A stretch of 64,000 nt of DNA, taken from contig JARVKI010000073.1 in NCBI GenBank assembly GCA_036674765.1, positions 159,651 through 223,650 on the forward strand. The letters run 5' to 3'. Below are positions 12,630-23,144 of the stretch, piece after piece. Position 1 is the stretch's first letter, and every line of letters starts with the position of its first letter. Under the pieces are notes generated by a model. It made no database searches, was not told the DNA's origin, and saw only the letters and a list, made by a program, of their open reading frames with translations. Position numbers and translations under genes: made by a program. This stretch comes from Seiridium cupressi. Taxonomy: Eukaryota > Ascomycota > Sordariomycetes > Amphisphaeriales > Sporocadaceae.

Positions 12630-12857
12630 GTGTCCATACAGTGTGGACACGAGGTCTGGACAATCTCCAGACCTCCATTCCCGTCCTGGTCCTGGGGCGA
12701 GACACCACAATATATTGAACGGGATTGTCATTGGAAGAACTCGAAAAGCCTTCTAGACCCGTGCAACTATCGCATTGATTGGAACGGCGAGGAAAGGAAT
12801 GGTGCAGCAGCACAACTAACTCGAGCCGAGGCACGTTTGATTTCGGCAGGTTCGTAA
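12630..12857 (+). pseudogene. Possible HET C-terminal fragment
   Basis: The translated stretch contains RPPFPSWSWGE, resembling the P-S-W-S-W-A block common downstream of HET domains. About 70 codons are open. The link to the HET remnant at 11422 is speculative because a Clr5 piece of opposite orientation lies between them. Confidence 0.22.
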
Positions 12858-13182
12858 CCCCATGCTCCTTGTTGACGGCCATCAGGGCACGCTTGTTTCA
12901 CGGACCGAAGACCGTTAAGCAGAACCCCTGGTATTCCAGATCATCTTTGATAAACAAGACACCATGCACGACGTGTCAAAGACTGTTGCTTTACCACACC
13001 CTTTACAAGCATTCACAACTGGATCTCGGGATGTGACACGCGAGAGATGAGTAAATTGATCTGTGGGAGGTAGCGGGTGGTCAGGTCACTACTAGGCCTG
13101 AAATACATGAATTATTGCACTGATAGAGAAGGTTAGTCCTAAGAGCGCACTACATTTCCCACAGAACAACATAATTCTCGCC

Positions 13183-14617
13183 TGGAAGTAGAGAAAAGGA
13201 TCGGCCCAATTGAATCCGCTTCAACATATCATCCCGAAGATAAAGTTCTCCAATTAATTTGTATTGGTATAGATGTCTGTTCTTTGGCCCTGACGGCCGT
13301 TTCTTCTCTGCTTCGAAAGTATAACATTGATCCCAAGTCTATTGGGCGTCTGGAAGTAGGCACCGAGTCCCTCATTGATAAGGCGAAGTCGTCAAGTCGG
13401 TTCTGACCTCACTGTTCGAGCCTAGCGGCAACACAAGTCTGGAGGGCATTGACACGATTCATGCCTGCTACGGGGGTACCAGTGCACTTTTCAACGCCGT
13501 CAACTGGGTACAGTCCCGTTCTTGGGACGGCCGTGATGCCGTTGTTGTTGCGTCTGATATCGCTCTTTACGATCAACCTGCTTCTCGTCCCACCGGCGGT
13601 GCCGGTTGCGTCGCAATGCTTATAGGCCCCAATGCGTCGCTTTCTTTGGACCCAAGCCTCAGAGGTGTTTACATGACCAACACTTACGACTTTTACAAAC
13701 CGGACCCCAACGTCGAATTCCCACTGGTCAATGGTCACGATTCAATCGTCTGCTACCAACAGGCTCTGGATGGTTGTCACAAAGACCTGCTTCGCCGTAG
13801 CAAGACTGCTGCTATGGACACCACTGAAGGTGGTCCCGCGATCAGCAAAGTCCTTGGTCTGTTCGACTACATGGCCTTCCATACCCCAAACTGCAAGTTG
13901 GTCAGCAAGTCATACGGCCGGCTCAAGTACAATGATATGCTCGTGTCAGCCGCGGAATCTGACTGGGAGGGAATGCCACCTGAGCTTCGTAAGCTAGGCT
14001 ATGAGGAGTCCTTAAGAGACAAGGATCTGGAAAAGGTCCTAGTTGCAGCGACCAAAGCTCGGTTCCAAGAGCAAGTCGAGCCGTGCATTGCCGCACCCTC
14101 ATTGTGTGGCAACATGTATACGGCAGTCTCTACCGCTCTCTGATCAGCTTGATCAGCAACATTGATATTTCGACTGCACAAGGCAAGACCATTGGAATGT
14201 TTAGTGTAAGTTGCTTAGTAGAACCTGGAATCAGAGCAATACTAACTTGGAGGTGAAAACTAGTACGGAAGTGGTGCAGCCAGTACCCTTTTCACCCTGC
14301 GAGTCACCGGCGACCTTTCCAGCATAGTTCAGAAGGTCGATTTGATGGGTCGTCTGCAAAAGCGACACATTAGGACTCCGGAGGAGTACGAACAGGTGAG
14401 CTCCCATTTTGCTTGGAAATAATAATCAAAGCAGCCCCCCTCCCCAATAATAGAGTTCTGACCCCGATGCACTAAGGCCTGCGCTCTCCGACTGAACGCC
14501 TACGGGGAAAGGAGCTACAAGCCTGTGGGTGACATCACCTCCCTCTTACCTGGGACCTACTACCTGGAGAGCATTGATGAAGAGTACCGCAGGACGTACC
14601 TCGTGAAGGCCGGATGA
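13183..14617 (+). pseudogene. HMG-CoA synthase (hydroxymethylglutaryl-CoA synthase) copy, 5'-truncated and frameshifted
   Basis: Family role: condenses acetyl-CoA and acetoacetyl-CoA in the mevalonate pathway. Visible blocks are LALTAVSSLLRKYNID, IGRLEVGTESLIDKAKS, a HACYGGT block with the catalytic Cys, SRPTGGAGCVAMLIGPNA, YDFYKPD, FHTPNCKLVSKSYGRL with the active-site His, GNMYTA, FSYGSGAAS and the C-terminal PGTYYLESIDEEYRRTY. Introns near 14206-14263 and 14396-14476 splice well. The 5' end (about 70-80 residues including the start) is missing. A one-base loss near 13385-13392 and another near 14121-14135 shift the frame. It is a paralogue, not a housekeeping gene. It lies beside an MFS exporter and an HR-PKS remnant, which suggests a former self-resistance gene. 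Confidence 0.88.
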
Positions 14618-15259
14618 ATCAGCGCGTCAGGAGTCTGCTGAAGCCCTACTTTGGTTCCTCGCAACGCTGCTTGTTTTTTGTGGCGAAGCCCTATGTGTAA
14701 CCGCCCCGTGCAGCACATACTGACCAGTATGGGTGAATTAATAAAAGGATTTAATCTTGAGATAGACAGAGAGTAAAGATTTAATTTATAGATAAAAGAA
14801 TGTAAGGCGTATGTCTGCAGAGTAGCTCTGTCGACCATATCTCTCAGGTTTGGATCTAAGCCTTGTGTGAGAATGGCTCAGTCATTGAAGGTTCGAATTT
14901 AGTTAGTCCATTGTACGAATTATTCTAACGGCGTAGTTGAAGTCAAGGTTGCGATCAATATCCCCTACATTTAATCCTCTCATTGCCGAGTAAGTTAATC
15001 AAGCTTCGCTGCCTTAGATGATGCCTCTGTAGGTCCCCCCAAACTCCCTTTGTCCTCAGTTCAATTGTGATGTAACCTGCACATCGTACACTTAGATATC
15101 ATAACCTGAAGATGATTTGTGAAGCAATATGGTTGCAAGTGCCTGTTTCTTCAATATGTTCGCCACACAAAAACCATTCGGTGCAATAAATAGCACCGTC
15201 ATGCTAGTCTATTGCATGTATTATCTTTGTTTCGTCTGGCGCATCTTGGTACATGAGGA
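14618..15259. other. Intergenic, nothing recognised
   Basis: About 640 bp between the convergent ends of the HMG-CoA synthase copy and the MFS remnant. No coding or RNA signal recognised. Confidence 0.5.
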
Positions 15260-16215
15260 TCATGCAACAAGGGGCTTTGGCTTCGCGCCAGTCTCTGCTC
15301 CAACTAACTTATTCGCATCTGCATGACGCAAATTCTTCCACTGCGCGAACAGACAAGCCAGGAATCCTACTCCAAGAAGAGCAATAGACCAAATCCATGC
15401 CGAGTGGAGTCCATTTACATATGCGTTCACGACGGTGCGAAGTTCATCAGGATTGCGAAAGTACTCACGCAATCCGGAGGAGCCTGCATCAAGAATCTTT
15501 GCAGGCGTGATGTTGGAATTATCGGTTGGCAACGATAAAAGCATGACATTTTCCATGATAGTAGTCGCAGCTGCAATGCCAATTGTAGCGCCGGTGAATT
15601 GGAAGACTAAGCCGTAGTGAATTAGTTGGCTACATCATAAGTATGGGAATTGGGAAGAGATAAACGGAGCAGAGAATAACCAATACAGTACTTACGAAGA
15701 ACCATGGAGACGGCGGTTGATATATCGCTTCGTTAGAATATCGATTGCGCTATAATAATTGGAACTTGAATAGTCAGGCCGGTGCCGATGCTGACCACAA
15801 TTTGATACCCGATATAATGGGCGGCTGTAGATTTGGTATCAAGGGTGTATATTAAGCCCTGACCGACAACGGAGAAGATGCTCCCAACCCAAAAGAAGGG
15901 TTGCCACCAGCCCACCTTGCCGATGAGTGCAGAGCCTACCAAGGTGAAAAGAGCTGTGGTAGAAAGTGATCAGTGGATTAGAATACTGTCGTTGATGGTT
16001 GATAACGATACATTTGGTCGAGCCGGCGGTATGCGCAGGCTTGCATACGGCAACGAGAAAGGGAGGCTTACAAGTTGCAAGCACCGAAGGCAGCGTGCGT
16101 ATGCCGGACTCGGACGGGGAAACTACCTGCACAGCCTGGAAATAGACCGGCAGGTTGTAGTTCCTTGCAAAACTCCCGCAGTGAATACAAAAGCAAAAGA
16201 TGAGAGCCGACGCGT
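15260..16215 (-). pseudogene. MFS drug-efflux-type transporter, C-terminal half
   Basis: Read on the minus strand, it holds the second half of a 14-TM drug:H+ antiporter: YNLPVYFQAVQ then SPSESGIRTLP (a very common motif in these exporters), GSALIGKVGWWQPFFWVGSI, GYQIVVSIGTGLTIQVPIIIAQSIF, STAVSMVL, FTGATIGIAAATTIMENVML and the last helix with SAWIWSIALLGVGFLACLF, ending at 15260. A TAA at 15730-15732 interrupts QSIF-RSDIS, consistent with CAA to TAA. Introns near 15660 and 16000 are plausible. The N-terminal half is absent: homology stops at about 16200, exactly where PKS homology starts on the other strand. Confidence 0.72.
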
Positions 16216-18385
16216 TGAAATGGCCTACCACTCTGGTAAGTTGAATTCTCGTATCTCTATTGCTTCCCGTTTCGACTGTGATTGCACTTTCTCGCACGCC
16301 GGGATTAATTGGCCGATAGCACATATGAAGGAAGTTGGCGAAAAGTATGAATCGTTGCTCGGGCCGTATATCACCAGCTCCAGTCCAAAAATTGCTTTCT
16401 ATTCGACAGTGTTGAAAAAGGTAGTCAAGGAAGAAAAGACCTTGAATGCAGCATACTGGCGCAAGAATCTCGAGTCCCCTGTGCTGTTCAACACTACCAT
16501 GGAAGCGCTCCTGATAGACCACAACTCCAACAATCTATTCCTCGAGATCGGGCCACATTATGCACTAGCTGGGCCATTACGACAGATATTCAAGCAGTGT
16601 CAGCCCGATGCACTTTACCTATCGACGCTTGCAAGAGGCAGTGATGACACGCTGAGTCTGTTGACTGCATTAGGTAATCTCTTCGTGAAAGGTGTTGCTG
16701 TGGACCTTAGCCCTATCAATCAGGGCGGCCAGGTCGTCACTGGTCTCCCAACATATCCTTGGAACCATGAGGAGAGCTTTTGGGATGAGGGTCGGATTTA
16801 CAGAGAATGGAGGATGCGCAAGTTCCCCCGCCATGATCTCCTCGGAACACTGGTTGTTGAAGGTAACGCTATGGAACCTACCTGGAGAAACGTGCTGTCC
16901 CTGGACGACGCTCTATGAATTCGTGACCACGTGGTCAACCAGGACATCGTGTTCCCGGGTGCGGGATATGTCGCTATGGCCGGAGAGGCGCTACGACAGG
17001 TGACGGGAGCAGAGGACTTTACAGTCCAGAACCTTTCAGTCCAAGCGGCCATGATACTGCACGAACATATCTCTACTGAGATCGTATCTTCTCTCCGTCC
17101 ACATCGCCTGGCCAATAGCTTGGACTCGACGTGGTATGACTTTGCTGTATACTCTCACAATGGTAGCCACTGGACGAAGCACTGTGCCGGCCAAGTTAAA
17201 CAAGGCGAAGCTGAGTCGAACGCCGTCTCCGCCGCTCCGCAAGTCGCGGATCTCCCACGAAAAATATCGAGTGCACGTTGGTACCAAGCACTGTCGAAAG
17301 TTGGTATTAACTACGGGCCAACATTTCGGGGTTTGCACAACCTATCCGCACATCCCGTCGACCATCTTGCGGTTGCTAAGGTTGACAACTACGTCAATCC
17401 AGGTGATTCGACTTACCAACAGCATCCAACCACAATGGATTTCGCTCTACAGCTCTCCAGTGTTGCGGCATATAGGGCTCAGCCTCGGGACTTTGTTAAA
17501 ATGCTCCTGCCTTCATACTTTGGAGAAATATATATGAAGCGCCCGAAGTCAAACGTGGGGTTGCAGCTATCTGCAGTTGTGTTTGTGACAGCCCGAAGTG
17601 CCGTACGCGGTGATGCCTTTGGTACCATTGGTGGTGAGGTTGTCATGAAGCTCCGCAACGTGCATTTCGTCCCGGCTGCTGATGATTCGGCTGCTGATAT
17701 CAATCCCCACGCCGGCGTGCGTCTTCAGTGGAAGCCCGACACCGCATATCTCGACTCGACCAACTTGATGAGAACGACGAGAAGCATCCAATCCAGTTTT
17801 TCCATCGTGCAACGACTACTGCTGCTTTGCTGTATTGACTCTGTTGATAGGCTAGTAGACCTACCTCCTAGTGCAACGTCGCACCTAAACAAGTACAGGA
17901 TGTGGCTTGCTGGTCATGTGCAACAAGCCAAGGCCGAGGGCTACGAAGCGGTAGACGATGCGAGTTCTCTTTTCGCCCTCTCGTCGGCTGAGAGGCATCA
18001 ACTCATCAAAACAACAGCCAAGGAAATCGAAAAGTCCGAATCAGCCCCTGTTAGCAAAGCCATCGTGCGAGTCTTCGAGAATACTGTAGATATATTCACA
18101 AGAAAAGCGGATGCGCTAGACTTACTGATGCAGGATGATATTCTAAAAAATATTTACGATCTGGTCGCCGAGTTCTAGGACTTCAGTGACTTTCTTAGGC
18201 TCCTGAGTCACAAGAAACCGAATCTCAAGATCCTAGAAATTAGTGCTAGAACCGGAGCAACGACCGCTTTGATTCTCGAAAGTCTAGTGTCCAGTTCTGG
18301 GGATCGGGCGTTCCAATCGTACACATATACCGATATATCTGCAGGGTTCTTCGTTCAGGCCAAAGAAAGATTCAAGAACGCTCCG
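16195..18385 (+). pseudogene. Highly reducing polyketide synthase fragment (AT end, DH, start of C-methyltransferase)
   Basis: Begins inside the acyltransferase domain: MAYHS splices over an intron (GTAAGT at about 16232 to TAG at about 16320) to AHMKEVGEKY. It ends AT with ARGSDDTLSLLTALGNLF and the linker LPTYPWNHEESFW. The dehydratase follows, with catalytic His in RDHVVNQDIVFPGAGY (the usual Gly of HxxxGxxxxP is Gln), YGPTFRGLHNLSA and HPTTMDFALQ. A methyltransferase start follows, NLKILEISARTGATTALILE, in which two Gly of the SAM loop have become Ser and Arg. In-frame stops are TGA at 16916-16918 (expected Trp) and TAG at 18176-18178. KS, the rest of MT, ER, KR and ACP are absent. It ends abruptly near 18385 in ankyrin sequence. 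Confidence 0.85.
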
Positions 18386-18818
18386 AGGCGACCTCCCGCG
18401 GAAGACGAAATTTGTCGAGTTCATCGTCGGAAGGGGTGCAAAGTTGGCGGCACGGTGTAATTTCAGGTCTAATCTGCCCGAAGCAACGGCCCTTCATCTA
18501 GCCGTCTTTAGAAGAAACAGGAGAATGGTAGAAACACTGCTCCAGCGCGGCGCTGATCTTTTGGCCCGCGATGGGAAGAACAGAACTGCAGAGGACCTGG
18601 CAAGGAAAACTGGACAGCACGCGCTGGCAGACTTGCTTGAGCGCCATCGTCGGTCTTCTTCTATCTTTGACATAGAAGAGAGGACCCACGGAAACGCTAT
18701 GTTGTTCAGTCCTGCCTCTACGGTGGACGAGGGATTCGATGAGTCCTATTCCGCTGAAATTATGTTTACGTTGGATTCCCTAAATAAACACCGTCGTAGT
18801 TACGGCCATTATTTTTGA
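18386..18818 (+). pseudogene. Ankyrin-repeat C-terminal fragment
   Basis: The frame reads KFVEFIVGRGAKLAARCNF, then ATALHLAVFRRNRRMVETLL, QRGADLLARDGKNRTAEDLA and GQHALADLLERH. That is about two to three ankyrin repeats followed by a charged tail ending at 18818. It is open without stops but has no start of its own; the first in-frame ATG (18444) falls inside a repeat. It abuts the PKS fragment, so it was probably brought here by rearrangement. The parent may have been a recognition-type ankyrin protein. Confidence 0.6.
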
Positions 18819-19048
18819 ACTTTACGAGACGTAGAGTCGAACTAACGTTACCTTGAATGGTGTCAATCTGATGGATGGAAATAAATTCCGAGTCGGAGTC
18901 AAGGCATGGATTTATTTTATTCGAGCTTTAGTAGCGTGGTATACCCATAAAAAAAACCTGAAAAAATCATAATCATTACACTGGGGTGTTTGTTCTATTC
19001 TTGAACAATTGCAATCCACATCTGTTCTAGCCTTTCATAAACGTCGGA

Positions 19049-20771
19049 TCAAAAATCCATACCTTCGTCTTCTCTTTCCCTCTTTACCCTCGGATCCCGC
19101 TCGTCCTTCATGAGCGTCATGACAAAGCCCCTGAAATAGTCTACGTATGGCTTGAGACTCGTCTTCTCCCAGTCCTGTACGCTCTTGCCAGATTCTTTCT
19201 TGACCTCAATATCATCTGCGTCCCCGCTCCAGCTGTCGATTTCGGATAGTAGACCCTGTATCGTTGGGACCTCCAATGGGTTGAAGTCCTCGAGGTATTT
19301 CGTGTCAATCGGTACACACACTCGGCCCGTTCCGGGGTGTACCACAAAAGGCGATTTGAGCAAATGGTTCAGCTTCTTCGAGACTTCGATATCCAGTCGC
19401 GGGTATGTATACTCGAGCACTATATCTTGCTTTGCGTCGCGCAGTTTCTCGCTGTCCTTGTTATTGTTTAACACATTCCTGGCCAAAGTATCGATGTCAG
19501 CCCATTTGGAGGAGCTGGGCCTGCCGGGCGAGGAATTCCATTTCTTTCGAAGTGCCTCGGCGAGCGTCTTGTTTTCGAGGAGAGTTAACAGATGTTGAGA
19601 TCGCGTGTCTGAGGCCCAGGGGTCTTGGGTTTCGAGAATATCATCTTGGAAGTGTGGTGCTAGAATGTCAATGGAGCGGCTGTTTCCCTTCACGTCAGCT
19701 CTCGCAATCGAGAAAAGGATGCCGACGGTGCAAATAGGTTTTGAAGGAGGGCATCGGAAAAGTCTCACCTTATATGTGGGTGCAGAGGTCTCCATAGGTT
19801 GACCTTCTTGCCGCCTTGACTACCACCCTTGATGACCTCCAGATACCCTGCGATCGCCCTGCGTTTCTGGTCGTCCATCGTTCGCGCCTTCTTGTCACAT
19901 ACCCATGCGTGCGCACCTCTTCGTCCAGAGTATACCCACATGATGTGCTTGAAGCCAAAGTCTTCCCTCAGCGCCGCATCGATTACCTTTATTGCCATGA
20001 CCATGAACCGCCAGCACTTGGTGCAGATATTCGCCTTGTCGCAGCATGTTCTGATCTCGTCGTAATCAGTCAAATCGATATCGAAACACAGTTCCTTGGC
20101 CAGCGGCTTGAAGGCGCTGCTATTCCTCAATGTCTTCCGGTCGCGTGGATTTGTGGTGTATACCGGGCCGATTTCGAAACGGGATGGCAGTAGTCTGAGA
20201 ACATCCTTGCGGAGAAGGTCGGCCGTGGGAAACGCCTGGTATCGGAGATATGCATCGTTGGAGAGTGTGAAGGCAAATTCACGATGTCCAAAGTCATTGG
20301 TGGGAGTCGGGGAGTGATTGAGCCATTGGAAGAGGTGCCGCCACGGGAACAGTCGCTGGTAGAATGTGCGCATAAGTTCGGGATCCGAGTTGGAAGATGG
20401 AGCACCATTATTTCTATGCGAGTGTTAAAATAACGGCCGTGATTGGGAGATTGACAAGAAGCGCAAAACGACGATACGTACATTGGTGATGATGGTGACT
20501 CGGGGGAACTGGACAGCTTATTCTCTTGCGGCCGGGAACTAGGAAATTCGTCGTCCGATTCCACGTCTGCAAAGAGGTCCTCGAGCTTTACTTCCTTCTT
20601 CTGCTGGACATTCGTGCCATTGGAAGCACTCGGTAGCGCATCTGGCTCAGCCATTGTGATGTCCTCGTCAAGGCTTGCTTGGCTGTCGCCATTCTGTAGC
20701 GTTGCATCGCTCATGGTCTGTTCGGCACCGGCGGGCGGCGTATTGGATTCAGCTGAAACCGAGTGTGGCAT
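19049..20771 (-). CDS. PRI1: DNA primase small (catalytic) subunit
   Basis: Makes the RNA primers for replication as part of the polymerase alpha-primase complex in the nucleus. Three exons, 20771-20482, 20413-19769 and 19679-19049, give 521 residues without interruption. I chose the start MPHSVSAES because an upstream in-frame ATG (20807) adds only 12 residues. A low-complexity acidic N-terminal extension of about 95 residues precedes the catalytic core. The core begins MRTFYQRLFPW and contains FDIDLTDYDE with the catalytic Asp pair, the zinc-binding CCDKANICTKCW and WVYSGRRGAHAWVCD. The second part has SIDILAPHFQDDIL, then KLNHLLKSPFVVHPGTGRVCVPID. This is an essential single-copy gene amid degraded sequence. 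The intact frame shows that the surrounding decay is selective, or that mutation targeted repeats. Confidence 0.93.
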
Positions 20772-21647
20772 CGTATCAACCTCGCAGAACTGAAAGAGTC
20801 GGCTCAAGTGTATTGGCGTGAGGGAGCAATGCTGATTGGCAAAAGTGAGGATACCTTTCGGACAGAGAGGGACTGTTTAATTGAAAGTCGAGTGGAAACG
20901 CGCCAGCAGACGCGTCCATAGCGCGTTGATTGATTTTGGGTGGACCCGCTGCCCCGCGTCCCCGTCACCGTCCCAGCCAATTGACTGACGGGTGGTCCCG
21001 GTGTAGAGCGAACGCACCATCTACAGGACTCATGACCAGAACTAATCCATCTTTGATACTACAATATCAGCAGAAAAAGACTTTGGAGAATCCCTCTCAG
21101 GTTTTATGTCGTGTTTTATTTTATCCTCGAAGCGCTCATTAGCTGCTGAAATAAAACTCCAAAAGTCCCGAACCCAAAGGGCCGTAGTCCATTTCGGCAG
21201 CATCATAGAAGCCTGGCGGTGCGATTCCGTAGAAGACCATCCGGTCACCTAATCTGTTCTTCTGCTTTTATTTTTCTATAAACCATAAAGCTAATAATAA
21301 ATGTCTACCACATCTACAATCACGCAAAAACCCTTGATGCACCGTTTTTGTCAAGGAAATTAACTCACAACAGGAGCCAACTGTGTATGGTCGTAAAAGT
21401 GCGACAACCAATTACGATTCACGGAGAAAATGGTCTGATGCGGAAGGGGACGATTCCGTGTGGGCCATGCGATTTGTTTGTGGGGCACAGGCAGCTCACT
21501 TTCTCCTGCTGAAATAGAACTAGAGTTGAGCTTTAAACGTTTAGACTGATGTTAACAACGTGAACGTCGACCATCTTGTTTTTCATTCCGGAGGAATCGC
21601 ATAAACGAGATTTTGCGACAAAATCCCATTTGAAAAAATCCTTCAAG
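20772..21647. other. Divergent intergenic region
   Basis: About 880 bp separate primase (minus) from the EBP-family gene (plus). It presumably carries both promoters. A pyrimidine-rich leader precedes ATG 21648; nothing else recognised. Confidence 0.5.
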
Positions 21648-22430
21648 ATGGTCGAACGTGCAACAGACGATCTGCCGCTCGAGGAACAACACTACCATCC
21701 TTACTACCCTCTCGGCCTGGTGTTGCCCGGATATGTTCCGAACGACATTTCCGTGCCCACCTTGATATCGTCATTCGCGGCTGCGAGCATCTACGTTTTC
21801 GTATTGACGGCCTTCGTCGCACGTCGTGTTCGACCTAGCATCACCAATGGCGAACTATTGACAGCTATGTGGTTCATGCTCTGCGGTTGCATCCACTTAT
21901 TCTTCGAAGGTATGGCCAATTGCATCTCGAGACGCGCCTGCGGTCCAGTGACTGAACCACGAACAGGGTTCTTTGCTTACAACAACGCGGATATGCCAGC
22001 ACGCGCCAGCCTTTTCGGCCAACTATGGAAGGAATACGCCCTGTCTGACCGCCGGTACCTCACACGAGACCCCTTCGTCGTGTGCATGGAGACTGTCACA
22101 GCCTTCTGTTGGGGCCCATTATCTTTTGTCGTCGGCTGGTATATCATCAAGAGAAACCCATTCCGGCATCCATTGCAGCTAGTCGTTAGCCTGGGTCAAC
22201 TCTACGGCGACGTCTTGTACTATGCCACATTCTTTTTCGAAGATTCAGTATTTGGAGAGGTCTTCTGTCGGCCCGAAAGATATTATTTTTGGGCATATTT
22301 CGTCATGCTTAACGGATTCTGGATTGGCATCCCACTTAAGCTGTGTGTGCAGAGTGTTTTGGAGACTGGCAGGGCTTTTGCCCAGTTGCAGGCCAACAAG
22401 GACCAATCGGAGGACAGGAAGACCGTATAA
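21648..22430 (+). CDS. EBP/EXPERA-family membrane protein (sterol delta8-delta7 isomerase-like)
   Basis: Family members isomerise sterol double bonds in the ER or bind related ligands. The intronless frame from ATG 21648 gives 260 residues, near the usual size. An in-frame ATG at 21576 is less likely because it adds a charged, non-conserved extension. Visible features are HPYYPLGLVLPGYVPND at the N-terminus, CGCIHLFFEG (His and Glu typical of the active site), WKEYALSDRRYLTRDPFVV, METVTAFCWGPLSF and YFWAYFVMLNGFWIGIP. Four hydrophobic helices are evident. Fungi often carry several divergent EBP homologues, some recruited to secondary metabolism, so a role in ergosterol synthesis is not certain. 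The frame is intact. Confidence 0.85.
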   Translation: MVERATDDLPLEEQHYHPYYPLGLVLPGYVPNDISVPTLISSFAAASIYVFVLTAFVARRVRPSITNGELLTAMWFMLCGCIHLFFEGMANCISRRACGPVTEPRTGFFAYNNADMPARASLFGQLWKEYALSDRRYLTRDPFVVCMETVTAFCWGPLSFVVGWYIIKRNPFRHPLQLVVSLGQLYGDVLYYATFFFEDSVFGEVFCRPERYYFWAYFVMLNGFWIGIPLKLCVQSVLETGRAFAQLQANKDQSEDRKTV

Positions 22431-22861
22431 TCATTATCATAAATCTCTAAGAGTAAAGATCTCGCTCAGACTAGAGAACCTTGGAAGCTAACCTTTTACT
22501 CCTGCTAGCGCAGGCTCTGTAGACCCTTGCCTCAAACCACCGCGGCATCAGGCTATGGTCTTAATTAGATTGGGCAGGTATAACAATTTTCTATAGTTGT
22601 AGCGCTGCCCAGTTTTCACGACACACAAATATCTGTAGAGTATTAAATATTGAGGCATCACTGGATTGTATAACATATAACTCAAATCTGATCAAGTTAT
22701 ATCCCTCTACATACCCTCCAATCCCAGTGAGGCCTCTTCGTTAACCAACTCAAATACATTCTCGACCCACCAATAGTTGATGCAGCCCCATTTCTAGTGT
22801 TCTCAGATGATTTGCCTGTTTATGGCGAGATTCGCGAGGAGCCGAATGCCTCTCCTTACAT
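22431..22861. other. Intergenic, nothing recognised
   Basis: About 430 bp between convergent genes; AT-biased, presumably 3' untranslated sequence and spacer. Confidence 0.5.
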
Positions 22862-23144
22862 CTAACAACTGCAAGTGACAATCAAATCACCCTGGCGGCA
22901 TGTTCCTCCGTCGCAAGCTGCTAGACAATCAGCTCGAGAATGATAGAGGCCCTTCGTGCAACTAATGAGTCATTCAATTAGTAAGCCTCTTTGGCAAAGC
23001 AACTTGTCTGCCATAGGAAACTCCAAGACGGGCTTCATATCTTACTCACCGAGATTGAAGTTCGGATTCCTGGGTTGGGGCTGCAAATGCCGTGTCAGAG
23101 ACCATGGCGAGAGCAACAGCGACCGCGACGTTGATGTACTTCAT
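22862..23144 (-). CDS. Small secreted cysteine-rich peptide, defensin-like (CS-alpha-beta)
   Basis: Two exons, 23144-23050 and 22961-22862, encode a 64-residue precursor. The 88-nt intron has donor GTGAGTAAG, a perfect TACTAAT branch site and acceptor ATTAG. Residues 1-21 form a signal peptide (MKYINVAVAVALAMV, ending AFA), residues 22-32 a short acidic propeptide ending in Arg. The remaining 32 residues carry six cysteines at 33, 44, 48, 53, 62 and 64, spaced C-x10-C-x3-C-x4-C-x8-C-x-C. CxxxC followed by CxC is the cysteine-stabilised alpha-beta signature, and GTC-x8-C fits the GXC gamma-core. Arthropod- and fungal-type defensins share this plan and act on membranes or cell-wall precursors. 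The target here is unknown. The leader before the ATG (TCAAG-ATG) is favourable. Both exons are too short to stand out as open frames, so the gene is easily missed. Confidence 0.72.

Noticed and set aside
15878..16190. N-terminal extension of the plus-strand frame leading into the PKS fragment.
   Set aside because: This stretch is antisense to clear MFS coding sequence; the open frame is a coincidence across the junction.
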